This document shows, piece after piece, positions 1 to 13,637 of a stretch of 64,000 nucleotides of DNA. Numbering within the stretch: the first letter of the stretch is position 1; each line of letters starts with the position of its first letter. Location of the stretch: assembly GCF_000090795.2 (NCBI RefSeq), contig NW_003546421.1, positions 120,061-184,060 of the forward strand, written 5' to 3'. The notes below the pieces were generated by a model. The model saw only the letters and a program-made list of their open reading frames with translations. It was not told where the DNA came from and did no database searches. The stretch comes from Amphimedon queenslandica. Its lineage: Eukaryota; Porifera; Demospongiae; Haplosclerida; Niphatidae. A program made the translations under genes and the position numbers.

Positions 1-49
1 CTAACATTCCTTTCCATGCCTATGATTTTTATTATTTATAAGTTATTTT

Positions 50-283
50 AATAGCATGCCAATAACTTGCTTTAATGGACTCCTTAGTGTATGGACTAGG
101 AGTACACACCATGTAAGATGTGATGTCATGCCAAGCCAAGTCAGGAAGCCTATCACATTCTGTGTGCCAGTCATCCTGCACAACATATGGATCTTTCTCC
201 ATTCTACATCTCTCCAATTTATTTATATATCTACTCTTTTCAGCAGGAGGTAAGCTAGCTGCATATTCTGATAAAAGAACCAT
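50..283 (-). pseudogene. fragment resembling a transposon-linked SWIM/YqaJ-type protein
   Basis: An open stretch of about 75 codons sits left of the HACL1 exons on the same strand. It does not match any HACL1 segment. Its end, around DITSYMVCTPSPYTKE, resembles the 'DI-x-YLVYT-x-S-x-YT-x-E-x-KAYKSLE' signature I know from multicopy, SWIM/YqaJ-associated proteins of invertebrate genomes. The similarity stops after ESIKA, close to a possible splice donor. It may be a decayed mobile-element exon inside a HACL1 intron or an exon of a gene further left. The assignment rests on remembered motif similarity only. Confidence 0.35.
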
Positions 284-569
284 TGTAGTGCTACACCCAC
301 ATGCTAATTATTGCGCTCTCAGACACCCAACATGGCGGATAGCAACGGTTGTCAAGGAAGTGCATCAATTAATTGACTCGCGCAGAACCTCTATACATGT
401 ATAAGTACATGTATATACATGTACACAGTGTACATTCCTAAATAATTAATATAATTGGTACATACACATGTACATGTACATGTATGCAAAGATGTAAATA
501 TTATTGTCATTAAATGTTCTACTTTTAAAATTTAAAAAAATCATAAATAACTATAATTTCGTTATTTAC

Positions 570-1537
570 TTGTTTGATAACTGATTTAGCATTTCCACAG
601 AGCATGACATGAGCTGGTACATTATTACTCATCTCTTCAGGACTAATATCAACCTAATAAGGGCAAGGATTCTATTATTAGTAACACAATTTATTATTAG
701 TAACATGAACTATTATTATTAACACATCTATTATTAGTAACATATCTATTATTAGTAACACAATCTATTATTAGTAACACAATTTATTATTAATGACATA
801 ATCAATTATTAGTGACACAATCTATTAGTAACATAATCTATAATTGGTAACACAATCTATTATTAGCGACACAATCCACAACCATGATGTTATTATTAAA
901 AAGATTAATTATTGAGCCTCATACAATTAGTAATAATTTATTTTTTATCTCTCACTTGAATAATTTTAACATTTTCATTAAATCTCGGCGGTTTTCCAAA
1001 ATGCAGTATCCAGTTGAGTCTAGCACCAACTAATAGTATGACATCAGCTTCTTTGAGTGCTCTACAAAGGATAGAGTGTATTGTAGTATAGCACTTTGCT
1101 TTCAACAAACTGTACTCTTGATAATACATATACATGTTCTTATGCTGTGTAGCAAGTTTGAGCTGATTCCAACCAAAATTTGATTTTTTATGAGCTTTTA
1201 AAGTTACTCAAAAATCAGGCAAAAGTCCCTGTACTATAGTACAGGGTATTTTGTTAAAAATGGCTTCAAGAGAATTTTCCATTGTTATAATTTTTTTTGA
1301 TGTACATGTACTTTATATTGTCTAGAAATTTGAGCTAATTCCTTTTAAATAATGACCAGGACTTTACATTAAAAAGACTGTACAATACCTTGATCTAGCA
1401 GCTGCCACACATAATGGATGATCATCAGGCAGGACTCCTTTACCCATTGGGGTAGGGAGGAAAGGAAGATTAGCTCTTACTAATAACAGACGTAACTCGT
1501 GTTCAGCTCTTGAATATGCAGCACCTAAAAATAGTAG

Positions 1538-1568
<31 letters not shown>

Positions 1569-2910
1569 AATAATAATAATAATAATAATAATGATAATAG
1601 TATACTGTATAATTATAACTTGACCAATTTAAAATTGCTCAAATCAGGTCGCCTTCTCAAATTCAATATGTACATGTACAGTCATAGAGAAAATTTTTGT
1701 GAATTTCAATGGCAAATTTTACAGTTTTATATCAATCAATATTCATTGCTAGTCATACCTTTCCCAATGATAACGAGTGGTCTTTTAGCTTCCATCAAAC
1801 ATTTAACGGCATTTTTCACATCCAGGGGGTCTGATAATGTTAGCGGTGGGTCCGGACAACAGGGTGGATAACTAAAATTAAGAATAGTAATTACTACATG
1901 TAATGTACAACAAAATTAACAATAATAATTAGTAATAGATTCATTAGCCCCACAAGTAGATGTAATTCATAAATAATTGCTATAACAATGATGTTTAAAA
2001 TTACATGCATACATAGATATGTCACTGTAAATCATGATTACTAGATCTATATGTACCGTATAGTGGGATATTTTTGTGGGTATATATTTTCATGGTTTGT
2101 TACTAGTGGGGCAATTCGTGGCTTAATTTTCATGGTTGACAGTTTACATAGCCTGTAAGGGGATGGCACTTCAATTTCGCGGGAAGCTTGAAAACCACAA
2201 AATCCACAAAAATAAAGCACCATGAAAATTACCCGCTATACGATATATCAAAGATGATGTAGTGATGGTAGTATGATTATAGTACCTGATATTATCACCA
2301 GGCATCAGTTCGTTAACAAGGTTTCCTGGTATCTCAATGTAGGTTGGACCAGGTCTACCATAAAGACTCGTTCTTACTACCTGAGGGAAGAGAGAGAAAG
2401 AGAAGAAAAAAGAATAGATAGGAGAGGAGATGGTTAGAGAGTAAAAGTAGAAAAAGAAGACAAGAAAAGTGTATGTATGTACGTTGTACAGTAGTATATA
2501 TACAATTATTACTTTCTCAATAAGGTATGGTATTGACTCTAGTGTCTCTATTCTGGCAGAAAACTTACAGCTGGACTGGACCGAACTAATCTATAAAAAG
2601 ATTAATTTAATATTGCAGTTAGTGTACTTCATAGCAGGAAATTTTCATAAACGTTAAATGTAATTTTAGTGCTTTAGAATATTCATAATTAAGGTTATAA
2701 TTAATTTTTTAAAATAATAATCAAAATTGTGTAATTGATGTCCTCTCTCTTTCATGTTTACTTGGTTCCATTCTTGAAATCCTCCCATTCCGACCTGATC
2801 CTGATCAAATGAACCAGCGATAACTACCATTGGCCTATCAACATCATCTTTATTATCATTATTATTATTATTAATAATAATAATTATTTATTATTATTAT
2901 TATTATTATT

Positions 2911-2954
<44 letters not shown>

Positions 2955-3947
2955 TAATATAAGAAAACAGACACAATTTAAAAATAAAAATAACAAATAA
3001 AATTTAAAAACAAAAAAATTAAAAAATAAAAATAAAAAATAAAAATAAAAAAAGCAAAAAATAAAAAATAAACAAAAAATAAATGAAAAATAAAATAATT
3101 AAAAACATTTTTTAAATAAAAAAATAAAAAAGAAATAAAAGAAGAAATTAAAAAAATTAATAATTGAACTTAAAAATAAAATTAAATAATAAAATTTAAA
3201 TTAAAAAAACCAAGAACTGGATTGATTTATTCATTTTAATCATTAGTCAAAAAATGTCAATCAATGGCTCATGCTCGCCCCCTCAATGTTACATTCATCT
3301 AGTTATTATTACTATTATATTCAATTTATACTCACCAACAGTTCACAAATGCATTCACAATACCAGCCAGTGCATGAATCAATCCTGGGCCAGGTACTAC
3401 TAGACAAACGCCAGGTCTATCATATTGAGAATGAGTAAAAAGAACAAAAATTAGAATTATATTGCAGTATTATAATTAATGTGTGAAATGGGTAATTTCT
3501 GGAACTTTCAGTTGACTATTATTTTATGCAAAAAATTATCTTGTTGAAAAAAAACAGTCTTTAGCATAATTTCTGACCAAATATCTTTGTAAATGACGAA
3601 AAAATTAGGCACATTGCCTTACAAACTAGTGCCGCCATACTTTATACAGCATAAAAATACTTCCAGACTTTAATACAGTTACATATAATCAATATTACTT
3701 TTACCTATTAGTGAGATATCCAATGATAGAAGCAGCATAACTAGCCTATTGAATTGCAATAATTATGAGAATTATACTGATTATATTAACTAACTGATTG
3801 CTCATTTCTCATTCCTATATATTTGATTCCAGCAGCCTGTGCAGAATAAGCAACCTCCACTATAGGTATACCCACTATACCAAACATGTACTGGATCCCT
3901 TGAGCTCTCAAACTATCAGCTAATATCACTGAACCACTGGAAGACAT
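570..3947 (-). CDS. HACL1: 2-hydroxyacyl-CoA lyase 1, 5' part (C-terminal exons outside window)
   Basis: Thiamine-diphosphate enzyme of peroxisomal alpha-oxidation that cleaves 2-hydroxyacyl-CoA to formyl-CoA and an aldehyde. Ten exons join in frame: 3795-3947, 3705-3745, 3336-3416, 2762-2834, 2513-2590, 2286-2380, 1759-1871, 1389-1524, 956-1061 and 570-653. The start ATG is at 3945-3947. Visible blocks are [15 protein letters not shown] (N-terminal TPP-binding domain with the catalytic-type Glu), [56 protein letters not shown] and [17 protein letters not shown] (middle domain). These follow human HACL1 closely. The C-terminal TPP domain with the Mg-binding motif is not in the window, nor is the C-terminal peroxisomal signal. 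Introns carry a minisatellite, a small inverted-repeat element and a dispersed repeat. Family assignment is firm; exon ends are by GT/AG and phase. Confidence 0.93.
663..880. repeat. minisatellite of about 20 bp units in a HACL1 intron
   Basis: Imperfect head-to-tail copies of a unit like TATTATTAGTAACACAATC, about ten in number, with small length changes. It lies between the HACL1 exons at 570-653 and 956-1061. Confidence 0.8.
2054..2245. mobile_element. short inverted-repeat element (MITE), TA-flanked, HACL1 intron
   Basis: The ends are inverted repeats: TACCGTATAGTGGG on the left and CCCGCTATACGATA on the right. A TA at each outer edge is compatible with a Tc1/mariner-type TA target duplication. 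The interior around 2131-2172 matches, in inverted orientation, the interior of the element at 18658-18823, so the two are the same family. No coding capacity. Confidence 0.75.
2850..3215. repeat. ATT/TCA microsatellites followed by A-rich low-complexity DNA
   Basis: An (ATT)n/(TAA)n tract is followed by about 15 TCA triplets (2913-2953), then about 250 bp built of AAATA-like words. It lies in the HACL1 intron between exons 3 and 4. No coding signal is seen. Confidence 0.85.
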
Positions 3948-4006
3948 ATTGACAAATTAATGATATTCATGAAAGGGCGTGAAAGACTAGATGTGAGATT
4001 GAAACA

Positions 4007-7000
4007 ATGGCAGAAGGTGAGCTGTATGTAAATATGTTTTATCTGTCTCTTCTGTTTTCCCTTTTTGTAGGTAGATCCATTTCTTCTATAGCTCAGCATT
4101 CAGCTCCTGTAGTAGGAGAATCTCTGTTTGTATGGGGAGGGAACAGACCTGGCAGACCAAAAGTACACGAATCTCCTCAAAAGATGAAGTTGTACTCCAC
4201 CATTGACAGACTGGACTTTAGGACTGGTCGTTGGTCCTCTCACGTCACCAGAGGAACGTCACCTCCTCTAGGACCTATGGCATACTTCTGTACCGTCAGA
4301 AACAATGACATCTTTTATATGGGCGGCTACTGTGGACATGATGTCTGCTTTCATAATGATGTCAACTTATTTAATACTTTAACTTATGAATGGAATAAGT
4401 TAATGTCTAGTAGCGATATTGTAATGAAGAGAGGGTTTGGTGGTATGGTGTGTATGGAGTCTATGGGTACAGAATACCTCCTAGTAATAGGAGGAGCGGG
4501 CTCTACACCCACTACATACCAATCACAGTATCAATATGATCAGATGTATAATGGCCGTGTTCGTACTAATGAACATAATTTATTGAATTTATCACTAAGT
4601 AAGATCCAGCTCTAAATCAGAAGTATAGCCAGAAAATTGAATTGTTTCAATTTGATGAATTGACTAAAAAAAGGTTTGGGTGTTAAAATTTTGATCATGT
4701 CATGATGTACATGTTGCTTTCAAATTTGAAACTAAATTTTCTGGCTATACAGTATAATGTGTTTCTTTATTTCTATGCTACAATATGATAATGTTTCTCT
4801 TTTAGGACAGTGGATTATTCCAACTATTAGTGGACAGTGTTGTCCTCCTACTTCTGCCTTTACTCTTACAAAGATCAGTAATAATAAATCTGTCTTGTTT
4901 GGTGGATCAGTGACTGATGATAAAGGATATCCTTTACCTGTTAATAATGTCTATACATGTCAACTTGAATCTGATGCTACAATAGTAAGTGATATCCTTC
5001 ATCCTTGAATTTGAGCATGACCTTGTGCATTATCATTATTCATTAAGTTCATGTACATAGATGTACTGCATAATTAATAATGTTTTTATATTAATGTCTT
5101 TATCTAGCACTGGGAGAGTGTTAAGGGACCAGTAGTACCTGCTAGTGTACAGTGGCCTGTGGTGAGACGTGGTCATGCTATTACTAGTATCATCAGTGAC
5201 TCACCTACACTAGTAATGATAGGTGGACAGGATGGAAGTGGCCAACTAGTAAATGATAGTTGGTTACTTGATACCAGTCAGTACCAGTGGAGTAAGGTAT
5301 GTAATGTCAGTATGTGAGTATCAGTGTATAGTAACATGTTATATCACTTATTACTAGTCATTGTATTGTTATGTTATATCATATCAACAGATTGTTCTAC
5401 CTGAATCTGTTACTGGTAGACGATGTCATTCCTTATCATCAATAATGATGAGTCCAGACTGTGTGTGGTTGGTGGTAGTGGGTGGGGCTGGGGCAGCTAC
5501 ATTTAAATTGAAAGATGCAGGAGAAGAAGTAAAGCAAGCATTTTCTGACTATATCACTGATCATATTACAATGTTAATAGAGCTAGGTAAGAACTGAACT
5601 ATTGTAATAGTTATAAACCAGTAAATAATGTACATACTACATCTAAACATTAAATTACAATACAAAAAATCAATATTTTCTTTTTGTCTATTCTTCTTCA
5701 TTTGTTTACCTTCTCTTTATTTTATTTTAATAATTTCATCTCTACTATGTTCTCACCTTTTCTTTCTTGCTTTCTACCTCCTTTTTATACTCCTTCTACT
5801 GCCCTTTGTTCACTCCTCTCTCTCTCTCTCAGTTCTCACTAAAGGTCAATGGACAGTAAGTGAAGTACTAGATTCTACTGATCTTACTAAAGAGGCCTAT
5901 CAACACAAATATCAATCATTCCTTAAAACAAGACAATGGTGGCAAGATCGTTGTTCTATAGTCTATCCAACAGAAAAGGAAGTACAACAGCAGCAGTACA
6001 TACAAGTACTGCAACACGAGTTAAGAGTATTTGAAGTAAATAAAACCTCACTGCAGGAAGCACTCCTTGAGGCTAGTCAGCAAGGTATAGTCCTCTACTG
6101 TGTGTGTGTGTTTATTATTTTGTGATTTGTGAATAAACTTTACATTAAGAGGTGATATATCTGACACATTTAATTAGTAATGACACATTATGACATGATT
6201 GTTAATTGTTGTTAATAGTGTATATGTGTATTGGTTAGGTGATGTTACTGATGATACTTACACTAAGACTCCTCCTCCTCCTGCTAGTGTTGATGATTCT
6301 AAAGTGAAGAGTTCAATACAAGAATGGAAGAACATTACTGGTGAGGTTATACCATGAGTACATTACTGTATATCTAATGATGAGATAATACATTGAATTT
6401 TATGTAGAAGAGATTGAGAAACTTAAAGCTAATATAATGATGCTGACTGAAGAGAAATCAGAATTAGAGGAAAAGAATGAGAATTCAACTGGTAATACTA
6501 TCAGTATTGCTCCATATAGTGTATAGTTTTCATTAGAAGAGAACGAGAAACTTAAAGCTAAAGTTGTTGATAGTGAAACTTATATAGCCACACTGACAGA
6601 GGAGAAAACTTTAACTAATGGTAAAACTATCATAGTATTACTGTATGATAATACCTTTTGTTATTTTTTGTGTAGAAGAGAATGAGAAACTTAAAGCTCA
6701 AGTATCTGACAAAGATATGCTGATAGCTAAACTGATGAAGAAAGAGTCACAACTAAAGGAAGAGTTGCAGTCAATGAAAGATATTTCAACTGATACTAAG
6801 AGTATTCAATGTGACTACTGGACTAAAGCAGGTTAGTGTAGCCTATTGTTTAAGTATTAATAATCTGTTATTGTAGAATTACCATTTGATGGTATGGTAA
6901 CATTGGGTAAGAAGGTCTGTCTGTATAATGCTAACAGTAGTCATGAGTTAGTGTTGGATGAATGTGGTCTTACACTCTCTCTACCTGATGGACTTTTCTC

Positions 7001-8500
7001 TCCAGCGGATAGCACTGTCTATGAAGCTGCTGCTCAAGGTCTATGGGGAGGAGATTTTGAGTTCCCTGGAGGCACACATCTGATCAGTAGTGTGTGTTAC
7101 ATATCTGTGTCTCCTACTGTTCCTCAACTGGATAAACCAGTGACTGTAGAGCTAGTACATTGTGCTCATTTGAGCTCTGAATCTCAGAGTGAATATCTGA
7201 GCTTTGTAAAAGCTGAGGTTCAAGCTGGTAGACAGTGCGGCCCTTTTAAGTTTGAGTTGTTACCAGGAGGATCATTCTCACCTGAGTCTCAGACTGGTAC
7301 TATAGAATTGAAGAGTTTCTCACTGGTTGCTATTGTGATGGGTGTTGCTGCTCTTGTTGGAGTAGCAGGATATGCTGTAAGAGCCTTTACTAGAGGTACT
7401 TTTCATATTCATATTATGATGATTATCATTAATACATTGCAGCTCCTGCCATGAAGTGTCTTGCTTTAATTTATAAAAAATGTTTTACTGACAAGGCAAT
7501 GATGAGTCTAGCTGCAATACAGAATATGGGTCATTTAAAAAAGGTGACACCACATAACCATTTACCATACATTTATTGGTATTATAATACTAGTTGATAA
7601 AGGAAGACAGCATTGGCATAGAGACATTACTGGGTACTCAGATATCAAGCTTTCATTTTCAATTTTCTGATGACAAGTCACTTGAAGTGAAAGACTTTCC
7701 TTTAGATACAATTGATGGTTGGAAGATAAGTCCATTCAATCCCCCACTGGTGAGTTTTTATTAATAAATAGATTACATTATATTCATTACTTATTACTAA
7801 CTTAGATAAGTAAAAATAATGTTGTTGATTATAGCAGTTCAAGTGCTGAGCCTCCATACATTCAAGTATCAGTAAAACCTGATCAGTCCAAGACTGAACT
7901 TGTTGCTGATGAGATGTCCCATGCTTTATCTATTGATGGTATACAAACATCATCTGATGCATCTACTGTTCAATGGAATATTGAAGTATCTAAGAATGAA
8001 TTATTATCAGCTACTCCTTCACCAAGTAATTGCTATTTATTATTATTACTATGTTAATATCATTAGTCATTCGAACAGTTGTTACTGCCACAGCAACTGA
8101 AAGTGTACGAGCAGAAAGTAATGTTTATTTTATCTATTAATAACTTCATGTTCATCTATTAGTTATTGCACCAGTTATGCCAGAAGTTGCTTATAGAGTG
8201 ATGTCAGAATGTATTTCAGCTTTCAAACACTGTGGGATTGATCTTCACTTCTTAGCAGAGAAGTTATTAGAGAAGAAGATAATAAATAATAGACAAAAGA
8301 AGAAAACCACTGATGAACACAGTGGACGTACCACTGACCAGAGAATGGATCAACTACTTGACATTATTAAAGACTCTGTACAACAAGAGGGAAAGGTTTT
8401 TGAGTATATTTTAGAAATACTCAAAGATGAAGATACCATACTAGCTAACAAACTGTATGATGATATGATTAATAAATATGAACAATATAAATCATTGTAA
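4007..8500 (+). CDS. Kelch / coiled-coil / ZU5-like / CARD-like protein, 16 exons, 1054 aa
   Basis: Sixteen exons close in frame: 4007-4016, 4071-4598, 4806-4984, 5108-5296, 5391-5586, 5833-6084, 6239-6340, 6408-6491, 6537-6620, 6676-6831, 6877-7395, 7443-7543, 7594-7749, 7806-8025, 8067-8117 and 8163-8500. Residues about 4-365 hold Kelch-type repeats ([45 protein letters not shown]). Residues about 400-593 form a coiled coil with repeated ENEKLKA. Residues about 594-766 resemble ZU5 (start [12 protein letters not shown], core [20 protein letters not shown], end [10 protein letters not shown]) and end in a hydrophobic run, [18 protein letters not shown]. After an unassigned region, the last ~110 residues resemble a six-helix death-fold CARD ([48 protein letters not shown]). 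Kelch and ZU5 regions are fairly clear; the CARD call is from pattern only. The combination suggests a death-fold signalling adaptor, which is inference. Confidence 0.8.
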
Positions 8501-8622
8501 TAGTACGTGCTAACATGACCTTTTTTATTATTATTTCAACTTTCATTAATGTTATTTTAATATGATACTTTTAATTGGAATAATAATTTTATTACATGTT
8601 ATTATAATCATTATTCTTATCA

Positions 8623-11600
8623 CTATATCCATTTGTGTGTCCAATTGTATAGGAATGATTGCTTACCAATAGCTTTAGGATCATAGTCACCTAAAAAGAG
8701 AAAGAGAGAAAAGGATTTGTGAATGAAAGAGAGAGCTAGACATACAGTGACTGATATACAAATTAATGCAAGTGTATGATTCATAATACATGTACATGTA
8801 CATGTAAGCTTGTTTTAAAAAAATTTATTGCTGTTTATAATGCAAATAATTATTGCTTGCACATTGTACATGCAGTACATGTACATATTCTAGCTTAAAA
8901 GATGTGTGCAGTGTATAATATAAATTGAGAAAGAACATGATATAATTATACAATACCTGGTCCTGGTTGATGTACTAGTGGATCCTCTCCTTTCCAACGG
9001 CTACTATTACTCTTAAAAACAGCTCCACCTACTAACTGAGTACTGTCTTCCGAGCTACCACTAGGTGCCACCTCATAATGGCCAGGTCCTGGGAGAGGAG
9101 GTAAGGGAGGGAGTGGAATAGCTGGTGCTGATATGCACAGATAGTGTTTCTGTTTGTGGTATGGAATCAAATTGTACTTTGTTTTAGTGGAGGTTGTCTT
9201 AAAGTAATGTCCAGGGCCAGGGTTATCGATTCCCGTGCCGGTCAGCGATAATAAATCCCTTTTTGTTTTTGATTGAAAGTTTGCAGTTTTTCTGCCACTA
9301 GTCGCTGCTGCTCGTTCGTAAGGACTGTAATCCCCTGGCCCTGGGTTGGTTGATTTCTTTTTCCAGTCTCCTCTCTCTGTCTTGCTCTTGAAGACTGCCT
9401 CTCCTGTTATTAGTTTGCTTGTTTTAGTCGGAGTGTCTGATACGTGATATGTGTTAGGGCCTGGGCCTGTGTTTGCCACAGGACGAGGAGTGAGTGGATC
9501 TTCTGTTAGTACTGAAGTATGGAACGTCCTGTAAATGAAGACATTAATTACAGTAATTTATGCATGCATGATTTGAGTGGTGAAAATTATCCCAATAAAA
9601 TTTTAAATATAAGGAACAAATAAGCTAGTCTGGTATCAAACTTCACAGCAGGGTTTTGGGATATGCATTTATGTGTACTATACAGGGTATTTTTCCAGAA
9701 ATTGGTAAAGCAAATTCTCTATTTTTATACTTTTTTCTGATACATGCATGTTTTTATGTTGTGTAGCAAGTTTGGGATAATTCAGAACAAAATTGGACTT
9801 TTTACGAATTTTTAAAATTATTCAAAAATGCTTGTCAGCTCATAAAGGAGCTCACTGAGCATGATTTGTGGGACATGTTGACTCACAATCTGCAGGTACA
9901 CATACATAGTGCAATTTTAGGCTACATGTAAAGTGTATTTGACATTTGTAATACTATAGACCTTTCCCACCACTGTACGTTTAGCAATGAATATCATTAA
10001 CGAGCCGCCATTTTGTGGGATTGATGTACAGTGATGGATGGGTTAAAAGCACTATTTCTTTATTTTCTCCAAGATAACTGCGAAAGCAAAGACCAAATTG
10101 CAGTATGATAACTAAAATTATACAACAAATGTGCAATGAGCATTTCTGTGTGAACCAGAGCTTGCATTTATAAGGAAAATGGGAAAAGTCACTTTTGCCC
10201 ATTCGTCTCTGTACATCTATCCCACAACATGGTGGCTCGTTAATGATATTCATTGCTAAACTCTGCATTGGTGGGAAAGGTCTATACATGTGCAGTATAT
10301 ACATGTACATGTACATGTAACCTGCTAGCTTCAGTTCTGTTGAAGTCAACTCGTCTTGATGGTATTATAGGATTATAAGCCCCTGGTCCAAGAACCATGC
10401 TACTGTCCAGTGATCTTGTCTTTGAGAACCTTTTTGCTCTAGATGCAAATCCACCAGTACCTCTCTATTAAATAGAATGCACATGTACATGCAAAGATCA
10501 TCTATGCTAAGTATTGTACATGTACATGCATGCACAAAATCATTTCTGGAAAAACTACATGTAGATGTATGGATGGTTTTTTGGCTGATGCCACCTTTTA
10601 GTGAAGCTCTTTAATTTCTTTTGCTAATAAAGTACTCAAAAAGTTTTTCTTCTTCTATAATAAAGTCTTTTGTTCTTTTCCAAGGTGACAAAAGTCTATA
10701 AATTTTCATATACATGCATCACAAAAACCCTTCGCTAAAGCTATCAATATTTTAGATCCTCATTCACCTTTGATAGTGATTCCTCTTGAACTGTCATTGA
10801 TGATTGAAAGAAAGGATAGTGCCCTGGTCCTGGATGATCATCAGTCTCTGGTGTAAACCTTGTAGACTGGCAGTTGAACCCTTTCCTCTCATTGCAAGGA
10901 GTGAAGTATGTTCTGTATTTGCTTGGTATTGATGCTGTGGTTGCTGGAGATGATCTCTGATGGGTTGCTGTAGGTAATTATAGTATAAATGTTTGAGAAT
11001 TAAATTGTATTTGTGTAAAATAGAATTAGTATAATACATGTACAATGATTGCAATCAAGGTTTACCGCAGGATTTTGAAACAGTGCTAATGCAGTCAGTG
11101 TGTACTATACATGTACAAGGTATATTTTTCAAAAATTGCTAGGAGAAAATTTTATATCATACATGTATGTACATATGAATGTCAGTCATTGTGTAATTTT
11201 GAGCCAAAATTTAGATTTTTTCCAAAATTCTAAAAGTTACTAAAAATCAGGCCAAAGGGTTTCGCCACTAATATAAATCAGAAAAAATTATAAAAATTGA
11301 AAATCCTCTACTTTTCATTTAAAATGAAAAGTAGAGGATTTTCAATTTTTATAATTTTTTCTGATTTATATACATGTTCTTATGTTGTGTAGAAAGTTTG
11401 AGCTGAATCCAATCAAAATTAAATTTGTTATGAATTTTTGAAGTTGCTCCAAAATCGGGTTAAAGTCCCTGTACTATAGTACATGGTCTCGAGCCAAATT
11501 TTGCCAAAATTGAAAAGGAGAGAATTCTCCATTTTCATATTTTTTTTCTGATGCAATATACATGTTTTTATGTTGCGTAGAAAGTTAGAGCTAATTCTGA

Positions 11601-11919
11601 TCAAAATTGGATTTTTTACGATTTTTAAAGTTACTCCAAAATGCCACAGACTGTATTGAGCTCATGAATCTCATGTTGTTTAGTTCACTTAGCATGCTTT
11701 GTGAGAAAGTAGGGAAGCCCACATTGCAATCAACTCATAAAGTTAATTTATGCATTTAAATTTTAAATAATAAATTTATGTACTTAAAACCTGTCTACCT
11801 TTGTATATTTTCTTTTTTCTTTTTCTTGGAATGATCCCAGAGGAAGATAAAAGACTCAAGCTGAGCTGCCTCGAAGCAACAAGACTCTCACCTCGACTTT
11901 CTCCACCGACGAACGACAT
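8623..11919 (-). CDS. STPG1: sperm-tail PG-rich repeat protein 1 (O6-methylguanine-induced apoptosis 2)
   Basis: Five exons give an intact 336-residue protein, close to the length I recall for vertebrate STPG1: 11892-11919, 10768-10967, 10322-10464, 8957-9528 and 8623-8690. The ATG at 11917-11919 opens a nine-codon first exon whose phase fits exon 2. Seven STPG/SHIPPO-type PG repeats are visible: HPGPGHY, LGPGAY, TGPGPNTY, NPGPGDY, NPGPGHY, LPGPGHY and QPGPGDY. Family-typical words are SIPSKYRTYF, RGTGGFASRAKRF and SAPAIPLPPLPPLPGPGHY. STPG proteins are cytoplasmic or cilium/microtubule-associated; STPG1 has been linked to apoptosis after O6-methylguanine damage. The gene is head-to-head with ELOC, 164 bp between start codons. 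Introns contain copies of the dispersed ~180 bp repeat and a long palindrome. Confidence 0.92.
11080..11650. repeat. dispersed ~180 bp repeat, several units, STPG1 intron 1
   Basis: Units share the words CTGTACTATAGTACAGG-like, GTTCTTATGTTGTGTAGAAA and GTTTGAGCTGAATCC, as at 1180-1340, 9640-9850, 19060-19870, 27040-27480 and 30560-30770. The family is non-coding. Confidence 0.8.
11272..11370. repeat. long near-perfect palindrome
   Basis: Two arms of about 49 bp are reverse complements around a single base at 11321. It is the head-to-head junction of two dispersed-repeat units; each arm contains GAAAATCCTCTACTTTTCAT or its complement. It could extrude a cruciform or an RNA hairpin. Confidence 0.9.
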
Positions 11920-12083
11920 GTTAGTGTTACCATAGAAACACCATTAGCCCCGCCTATAATTACACCTGTTTGAAACATCACGTGATAATCACATGATCAA
12001 ATTCATATCCCTGATTCTCCTCCTCCTCTTGAGTGAGTAAGGTCTTTGGTCTCTGTCTCTCTGTTTCTTTCCTGGATTTTAAT
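11920..12083. promoter_or_regulatory. divergent promoter region, STPG1 / ELOC
   Basis: Only 164 bp separate the two opposed start codons, so the 5' UTRs and promoters of both genes must lie here, possibly shared. I see no clear TATA box. A CACGTGATAATCACATGA-type inverted sequence lies at about 11980-11996. Confidence 0.55.
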
Positions 12084-13482
<1,399 letters not shown>

Positions 13483-13526
13483 AGACTAATACACATACAA
13501 GAGACTCATTATTATATTATTAATAC

Positions 13527-13557
<31 letters not shown>

Positions 13558-13559
13558 AC

Positions 13560-13590
<31 letters not shown>

Positions 13591-13592
13591 AC

Positions 13593-13637
<45 letters not shown>

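Noticed and set aside
663-880. Possible CRISPR-like array because of regular ~20 bp repeats
   Set aside because: The repeats are directly adjacent and imperfect with no unique spacers, inside an intron of an animal gene.
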